Part shown: positions 58,589 through 64,000 of the stretch, in pieces
Layout: each line of letters begins with the position of its first letter
How positions within the stretch are numbered: the first letter of the stretch is position 1
From: Terriglobales bacterium
Lineage (GTDB): Bacteria > Acidobacteriota > Terriglobia > Terriglobales > Acidobacteriaceae
Length of the DNA stretch: 64,000 nucleotides
Direction: 5' to 3'
NCBI GenBank assembly: GCA_035561515.1
Contig: DATMXP010000028.1
Span: forward strand, 62,001 to 126,000
Program-made: the position numbers and the translations under genes
The notes under the pieces: model-generated
Databases searched by the model: none
Seen by the model: the letters and a program-made list of their open reading frames with translations, nothing else
Told to the model about the DNA's origin: nothing

Positions 58589-59995
58589 TTATGCTCCTCC
58601 TCCCAATACTTTGTAAAGGTTAACGAGATTGCTCTGCCGAGCCAGTCGGACACTGACCAGAGCCTGTTGCGCTCCGTAAAGCGACCGCTGTGCAACCAAA
58701 ACGCTCAGGTAGCTATCAATTCCTGCCTTGTAGCGGGCCTGAGAGAGTTGGTAAGTTTCATCCAGAGCTGTCACGAGCGCCTGCTGAGCTTGTTGCTGTT
58801 CTACAAGTCGGCTCCGCAAAGTGAGCGAATCGCTTACCTCTCGGAAGCCTGATTGAATTGACTTCTCGTACTCGGCGACCGCGAGATCACGATCGACTTT
58901 GGCTGCCTTGAGGTTGGCGCGGCGAGACCCAGCATCAAATATCGGCGCAGTGATCTGCGGATAGAAGTTCCAAGTGTCGGATTCGGCCTTGAACAGATTT
59001 GAAAGCTCGCCACTCATTACACCGCCCCCGCCGGTCAGTGCGATTCGCGGGAAGAAGGCTGCACGCGCCGCCCCGATGTTTGCGTATGAGGCCTTCAGTT
59101 GATGCTCTGCCGCCAGAATATCCGGCCGACGGAGCAGTAGGTCGGAGGGCAGTCCTGCGCTCACATCCTTGAGCGACTGATCGGAACTCAATTCGCTAGG
59201 CAACAATTCGGCGGGAACTTGGGTGCCTACGAGTAGGTTCAGAGCGTTTCCGTCTAGTGCAACTTGTCCCGTGTACCGGGCGATGTCTACCCGCGCAGCT
59301 TCTACTTGGCTCTGTGCCTGCCTGAGGTCTAGATCGGACGCTATGCCGGCCTCGCGCGTCTGGCGAACCAGGTCGTAGGAGGCCTGCTGCGCTTCTAGCG
59401 TCGCCTGCGCCAATCGAAGGTTGTCGCGATCCGCGGCCATCGTGAGATATGTGTTGGCGACAGCCGCTATCAATGAGATTTGAGTAGCAGAGTGGGCTTG
59501 CTCCGTTGCGAGATACTGTTCGAGTGCTGCTTTCTTCAAGCTGCGAACTCGCCCGAACAGGTCGAGTTCCCACACGGTCGAACTCAAGCCAACGTTGTAC
59601 TGTTCGTAGGTGTAAGCCTTGCCGGTTTGCGACATCTTCCCGGGGACTCGATAGAGCTGTCCAGCAGCTGAAGCATCAATTTCGGGATACTGCTGCGCAC
59701 GCTGAATGCGATACAGCGCCTGCGCCTTCTCAACATTGAGAGCAGCTACGCGCAGGTCGCGATTGTTGGACAAAGCCAGCTCGATAACAGATTGAAGATG
59801 TTTGTCCGCGAAAAAATCCCGCCACTTCACTCTGTCGGCTTCTGGCTCGGCTTCTGGCGTAGCAGGTGTGGCTGTGGCACTCTCCGGCCAGGAGGGCGGA
59901 GCCGGGGACGCGGGCCGCTGGTACTTAGGCGTAAGGCATCCGCACAGGCATGTTAGATATGCGATTACTGTGAGCAACACAAGTTTCTGCCGCAT
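58589..59995 (-). CDS. RND efflux outer-membrane lipoprotein (NodT/OprM type)
   Basis: A 468-residue outer-membrane factor from ATG 59995, chosen because it opens a lipoprotein signal (LLTVIAYLTCLCGC) and starts one base after the pump's stop. A longer ORF from 60112 would overlap the pump. The two OEP repeats and the motif GYQPP-like PASPAPPSWP linker fit NodT-family proteins. It forms the exit duct of the RND complex encoded just upstream. Confidence 0.9.
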   Translation of the reverse strand: MRQKLVLLTVIAYLTCLCGCLTPKYQRPASPAPPSWPESATATPATPEAEPEADRVKWRDFFADKHLQSVIELALSNNRDLRVAALNVEKAQALYRIQRAQQYPEIDASAAGQLYRVPGKMSQTGKAYTYEQYNVGLSSTVWELDLFGRVRSLKKAALEQYLATEQAHSATQISLIAAVANTYLTMAADRDNLRLAQATLEAQQASYDLVRQTREAGIASDLDLRQAQSQVEAARVDIARYTGQVALDGNALNLLVGTQVPAELLPSELSSDQSLKDVSAGLPSDLLLRRPDILAAEHQLKASYANIGAARAAFFPRIALTGGGGVMSGELSNLFKAESDTWNFYPQITAPIFDAGSRRANLKAAKVDRDLAVAEYEKSIQSGFREVSDSLTLRSRLVEQQQAQQALVTALDETYQLSQARYKAGIDSYLSVLVAQRSLYGAQQALVSVRLARQSNLVNLYKVLGGGA

Positions 59996-59996
59996 A

Positions 59997-62900
59997 TTAG
60001 TTGTCCTCCGCAGGATGCGACATGTCAGCCACGTTCCCCTGAGTTCGAGAGGCTCTTCGTTCGAAGATTTGGACGACCACAACGAAAAACAGAGGAATGA
60101 AGAAGATTGCAAGAAAAGTGGCGGTGATCATACCGCCGAGAACGCTGGTGCCGATGGCCTTTTCCGCTCCCGCTCCAGCACCAGTTGCGATCGCCAGAGG
60201 TAGAACACCAAAACCAAATGCCAGTGAGGTCATCACTATCGGGCGCAGCCGGAGTTTTGCGGCCTGGAGGGTTGCTTCGATCAAGCCTGCACCCTGCTCG
60301 CGCCGAATCTTCGCGAACTGGACAATAAGGATGGCGTTCTTAGTGGTTAGTCCTAAGACAGTAAGAAGCCCAATTTGGAAATAGACGTCGTTTGGCAGGC
60401 CTCTTAAGGAAGACGCCAGCACGCCACCAATCACTCCCAGCGGCAGAGCGAGCATGATGGAGATTGGAACTGTCCAACTTTCGTACAGCGCCGCAAGTAC
60501 GAGAAAGATTACTAGTACGGAAAAGGAATACAGGAGAGCGGTTTGAGCACTAGCCATTCGCTCCTGATAAGAGAGCGCTGTCCACTCATACCCGATGCCT
60601 TTCGGCAGTTTGGAGACGATATCCTCCATCGCCTGCATGGCCTCGCCTGAACTCTTCCCTGAGGCTGGCTCGCCCATAAACTCGAGCGAAGGGAAGCTGT
60701 TGTATCTCTCCAGGCGAGGGGAGGCGTAGATCCACCTCTCCGAGGTAAGGGCCGAAACGGGCAGAACACCGCCTTTCGTGTTGCGCACGTACAAGCGATC
60801 CAGATCGGTTGGAAGCATCCGATAAGGAGCGTCTGCTTGAACGTATACCCTCTTCACACGGCCACCTTGGATGAAATCGTTCACGTAGGCGCTGCCGAAT
60901 GCGGCGGAGATTGTGTTGTGAATATTGCTAATCGGAATCCCCAACGCCCCCGCCTTTTCCCAATCCACGTCGGTTCGGTATTCGGGTACGTCGTCCAAAC
61001 CATTGGGGCGCACGCGAGTCAGCCTCGGATCCTTCATCGCCATGCCCATGAGTTGCGCACGGGCCTCCATCAATTTCTCGTGACCGAGTCCACCACGATC
61101 CTGGAGCATGAAGTCGAATCCCGTCGACATCCCGAGCTCAACGACAGCGGGGGGCGGAAAGGCAAACACCGTGGCATTTCGAATACCCGAGAAAGATCTC
61201 ATCGCCTTTTCGGCAACCGCCTTTACTCGAAGCTCGGGACGGTTTCGCAAGTCCCAATCCTTCAACATTACGAACGCCAATCCTTGGTTCTGCCCTCGTC
61301 CCGCCAGGCTCATGCCGACAACGGTCATGCAGGACTTCACAGCATCCTTTTGGTCCTCCAGGAAGTGTCGACGTACTTCGTTCATGACAGCTTCGGTCTG
61401 CTCCCGAGTCGAGCCAGGTGGCAACTGCACCTGAGTGATCAGAGTTCCTTGGTCTTCATCCGGCAAATATGCCGACGGCATCCGACGAAAGAGAAATCCC
61501 ATGGCTGCGACAATCAGCACGAACACGACAAGATACGGAGCTTTGGATCCGAGAATGTGATCCACCACGGACGTGTACTTGTCTCGCAAAGAAAAGAACA
61601 GCCTGTCGAATCCCATGAATAGCGGCCGGAGCAGGCGGAATCCGCTCTCTGCTGCCTCATGACCTTTTTCAACTGGCTTAAGGAGTGAGGCGCACAGTAC
61701 CGGCGTGAGGATCAAGGCAACCAATACCGAAAGAAGCATTGACGCAATTACTGTTACCGAGAACTGACGATAGATGATCCCCGTCGACCCCGGGAAGAAG
61801 ATCATTGGGGCGAAGACCGCCGACAGCACGAATCCAATACCTACGAGCGCACTGGTAATCTCGCCCATGGACTTCCTAGTTGCCTCCCACGGCGGAAGTC
61901 CCTCCTCACTCATAACGCGTTCAACGTTCTCCACGACGACGATTGCATCGTCGACCAAGAGACCGATGGCTAGCACCATGGCGAACATGGTCAGCATGTT
62001 GATTGAAAATCCGAGAATTCCCAGTACCCCAAACGTTCCCAAGATCACAACTGGAACCGCGATTGTCGGGACCAACGTCGCCCGCATGTTTCCCAGGAAG
62101 AGGTACATGATGAGGAAAACGAGGATGATGGCCTCAAATAGAGTCTTGACGACCTCGCCAATCGCAACTTTCACGAATGGTGTCGTGTCGTAGGGATAAA
62201 CGACTCTCAACCCACCAGGAAAGTACTTCGACAACTCCTGCATCTTTGCTTTGACCGCTGCGGCAGTATCCAACGCATTGGCGCCGGCTTCCTGACGAAT
62301 CGCCAGAGCAGACGCGGGCTTTCCGTTGTACGAAGCCTTCGCATCATAGAACTCGGTCCCGAGTTCCGTTCGGGCCACATCTCGAACCCGCACGATCGAT
62401 CCGTCCGGGCTGTTTCGCAGGGGAATCGCCCCGAATTCTTCAGGGGTCTTCAGGAGTGATTGGACTACGATGGACGCATTCAGTCGCTGTCCGGGAACTG
62501 CTGGCAATCCGCCTAGCTGACCTGCTGACACCTCCACGTTGTAAGAACGGATTGCGGCCACCACGTCGTCGATGGTCATGTTGTACTCGGTGAGCTTGTC
62601 CGGTTTTAGCCAGACCCTCATCGAGTATTGGGAACCGAAGGCTTCGACTTCGCCGACTCCGGGCACACGCGCCAACGATGGCTGAATCTGCGAAATCGCA
62701 TAGTCGGACAAATCGTTCTCATCGACATCAGGGTTATCCGAAACGAGACCGACCAACATTAGGTAATTACGGGTTGACTTGCTGACGGTGACTCCCTGCC
62801 GTTGCACGACCTCGGGCAACATTGGCATCGCAAGCTGCAGCTTATTTTGGACCTTGGACCAAGCCACATCTGGATCGGTGCCGGGAGCGAATGTCAGAGT

Positions 62901-63170
62901 GAGTACGCCTTGGCCGGAGGAGTCGCTCGTCGCGGACATGTACAACATCCGGTCGAGCCCTGTCATCTTCTGCTCAATGATCTGGACGACGCTGTCCTCT
63001 ACGGTTTTCGCCGATGCGCCAGGATACGCGGCAGTAACAGAAATCGAGGGCGGTGCAATCGGAGGGTACTGGGATATCGGCAGGTTGTAGATTGCCAAAC
63101 CGCCGCCCAGCATCATGGCAATCGCGATGACCCATGCGAAAACCGGACGATCCAGGAAGAACTTAGACAT
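59997..63170 (-). CDS. RND (HAE1/AcrB-type) efflux pump
   Basis: A 1057-residue inner-membrane transporter starting at ATG 63170 (MSKFFLDRPVFAWVIAI), which has AGGGG just upstream and avoids 41 extra residues. The family signatures are complete: FAMVLAIGLLVDDAIVVVENVERV with the proton-relay Asp pair in helix 4, and a duplicated 12-helix plan with two large periplasmic loops (porter and docking). It exports hydrophobic or amphiphilic compounds by proton antiport. The adaptor's stop lies 8 bases inside this gene. Confidence 0.93.
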   Translation of the reverse strand: MSKFFLDRPVFAWVIAIAMMLGGGLAIYNLPISQYPPIAPPSISVTAAYPGASAKTVEDSVVQIIEQKMTGLDRMLYMSATSDSSGQGVLTLTFAPGTDPDVAWSKVQNKLQLAMPMLPEVVQRQGVTVSKSTRNYLMLVGLVSDNPDVDENDLSDYAISQIQPSLARVPGVGEVEAFGSQYSMRVWLKPDKLTEYNMTIDDVVAAIRSYNVEVSAGQLGGLPAVPGQRLNASIVVQSLLKTPEEFGAIPLRNSPDGSIVRVRDVARTELGTEFYDAKASYNGKPASALAIRQEAGANALDTAAAVKAKMQELSKYFPGGLRVVYPYDTTPFVKVAIGEVVKTLFEAIILVFLIMYLFLGNMRATLVPTIAVPVVILGTFGVLGILGFSINMLTMFAMVLAIGLLVDDAIVVVENVERVMSEEGLPPWEATRKSMGEITSALVGIGFVLSAVFAPMIFFPGSTGIIYRQFSVTVIASMLLSVLVALILTPVLCASLLKPVEKGHEAAESGFRLLRPLFMGFDRLFFSLRDKYTSVVDHILGSKAPYLVVFVLIVAAMGFLFRRMPSAYLPDEDQGTLITQVQLPPGSTREQTEAVMNEVRRHFLEDQKDAVKSCMTVVGMSLAGRGQNQGLAFVMLKDWDLRNRPELRVKAVAEKAMRSFSGIRNATVFAFPPPAVVELGMSTGFDFMLQDRGGLGHEKLMEARAQLMGMAMKDPRLTRVRPNGLDDVPEYRTDVDWEKAGALGIPISNIHNTISAAFGSAYVNDFIQGGRVKRVYVQADAPYRMLPTDLDRLYVRNTKGGVLPVSALTSERWIYASPRLERYNSFPSLEFMGEPASGKSSGEAMQAMEDIVSKLPKGIGYEWTALSYQERMASAQTALLYSFSVLVIFLVLAALYESWTVPISIMLALPLGVIGGVLASSLRGLPNDVYFQIGLLTVLGLTTKNAILIVQFAKIRREQGAGLIEATLQAAKLRLRPIVMTSLAFGFGVLPLAIATGAGAGAEKAIGTSVLGGMITATFLAIFFIPLFFVVVVQIFERRASRTQGNVADMSHPAEDN

Positions 63171-64000
63171 GACCCCTCCCTGTCGCGCCGGCCGGTTTGT
63201 CTGGCCTTGGGGTTGCATTTGCTGGGGCGGTCCTCTCAAAAGGGACAGCGCGGACCAGATCACCTGGGCGTACCTTCTGTAGGCCCTCGACAATCACTCG
63301 GTCGCCAGGTGCAATCCCGCTGGTTACGAGCCACTTATCGCCGATGGCCCGATCCAGTTCCAGAGTTCGCTGTTCGACTTTGCTGTCTTTGTTTATAACC
63401 AATGCAACAGGACTACCCTTGGTGTTGCGCGTAACGCCCTGCTGAGGAATGAGTAGCGCTTGTTCGGCAACGCCCTCTTCCACATAAGCTCGCACAAACA
63501 TACCCGGGAGAAGTACATGATCAGGGTTGGGAAACACTATGCGAAGCGTCATCGAGCCCGTCGTGGGATCGACCGTCACATCGCGAAACTGGAGGCTACC
63601 GTAGAGTGCGTATGGTGTGCCTTCCTCGAGCACTAGCTTGACCCTACTCTGAAGTGCGCCATCTTTCTTCAGGCGTCCGCTCTCCAAATGCTGCCGCAAT
63701 CGCAGAACCGACGAACTGGTCTGAACAACATCTACATAAATGGGATCCAGACGCTGTACAACCGCAAGAGGCGTTGGCTGATAGGCAGCCGCGAGGGCTC
63801 CGACCGTGACGTTCGATATGCCAATGCGACCGGAAATAGGTGATCGAATCGGCGTATAGGAAAGATTGATGCGGGCACTCTCTTGGGCCGCGCGGGCAAC
63901 TTCGACGGCAGTCTTGCGGGACTCAATTGTAGCTTGAGCTTGCTGTAGCGCTGCATTCGCGTCATCGTAGTCTTGCTGTCCAACAGCGTGAACGGCAACA
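63163..64000 (-). CDS. RND membrane fusion protein (partial)
   Basis: The open frame runs off the right edge; about 279 codons are visible, lacking the N-terminus and signal. The visible part has the coiled-coil arm (QQAQATIESRKTAVEVARAA), the lipoyl half (RSPISGRIGISNVTVGAL), and the beta-barrel and membrane-proximal domains (DPTTGSMTLRIVFPNPDHVLLPGMF). This is an AcrA/MexA-type adaptor for the pump at 59997-63170. Its stop TAA lies 3 bases upstream of the pump ATG's last base, giving tight coupling. Most proximal gene visible of the long minus-strand message. Confidence 0.92.
   Translation of the reverse strand, partial: VAVHAVGQQDYDDANAALQQAQATIESRKTAVEVARAAQESARINLSYTPIRSPISGRIGISNVTVGALAAAYQPTPLAVVQRLDPIYVDVVQTSSSVLRLRQHLESGRLKKDGALQSRVKLVLEEGTPYALYGSLQFRDVTVDPTTGSMTLRIVFPNPDHVLLPGMFVRAYVEEGVAEQALLIPQQGVTRNTKGSPVALVINKDSKVEQRTLELDRAIGDKWLVTSGIAPGDRVIVEGLQKVRPGDLVRAVPFERTAPANATPRPDKPAGATGRGHV

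Noticed and set aside
59997..60112. Longer start for the NodT-type gene at 60112
   Set aside because: It would overlap the RND pump by 116 bases and bury the lipoprotein signal that begins at 59995.

Overview
This window reads as chromosomal DNA of an Acidobacteriota, most likely Terriglobia and Koribacter-like. That placement is an inference from gene content: an 815-residue ABC permease of the acidobacterial ADOP type, a Ser/Thr kinase with a beta-propeller-like tail, a DUF3857-transglutaminase-TPR exoprotein, moderately high GC and many GTG/TTG starts. No rRNA or other phylogenetic marker is present to prove it.

Positions 1-37,850 are ordinary chromosome. From the left: phoU (cut by the window edge), phoR and phoB; a secreted DUF3857/transglutaminase/TPR protein; a di-haem peroxidase-like protein with a membrane hairpin; pruA; a receiver-only regulator with a PAS histidine kinase; a PilZ protein with a LuxR-type regulator whose receiver lacks its phosphorylation site; a three-gene envelope operon (DUF3618-like, holin-X-like, unknown); lemA with a DUF2207 protein; a cold-shock gene; an ADOP permease; typA; small genes including an FmdB zinc ribbon; tRNA-Leu(CAA); a TrmJ-like methylase coupled to a cation/proton antiporter and a degenerate HtrA-like PDZ protein; a Ser/Thr kinase; an aldo/keto reductase; nagA with a GlmS-like isomerase lacking the glutaminase half; and a complete emrB/emrA/tolC-type efflux operon. 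tRNA-Pro(CGG) closes this part.

Positions 37,850-50,260 are accessory. A tyrosine integrase lies directly behind tRNA-Pro. Then come a block of small unrecognised plus-strand genes with a metallophosphoesterase (40.6-44.0 kb), a large serine recombinase, an XRE repressor, and a translationally coupled pair made of a membrane-anchored protein and an AAA+ ATPase. The right part is a graveyard: a frameshifted IS110 transposase, and an RHS/YD-repeat fragment split by a ~210-bp palindrome-rich insert. I could not find a second copy of the tRNA-Pro 3' end, so the right boundary is unknown.

Positions 50,260-64,000 form one tightly packed minus-strand polycistron. In transcription order it holds an RND membrane-fusion protein (runs off the right edge), an RND pump, a NodT/OprM-type outer-membrane factor, a tandem universal stress protein, an exported LolA-like protein, a cysteine-rich 2-hydroxyacyl-CoA-dehydratase-like protein, a radical SAM protein, and a 1151-residue double BadF/HgdC ATPase with a DUF2229-like tail. 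The last three look like a split ATP-driven low-potential electron device coupled to a radical SAM enzyme. This is my best candidate for an undescribed system. The membrane/AAA+ pair is the second candidate.
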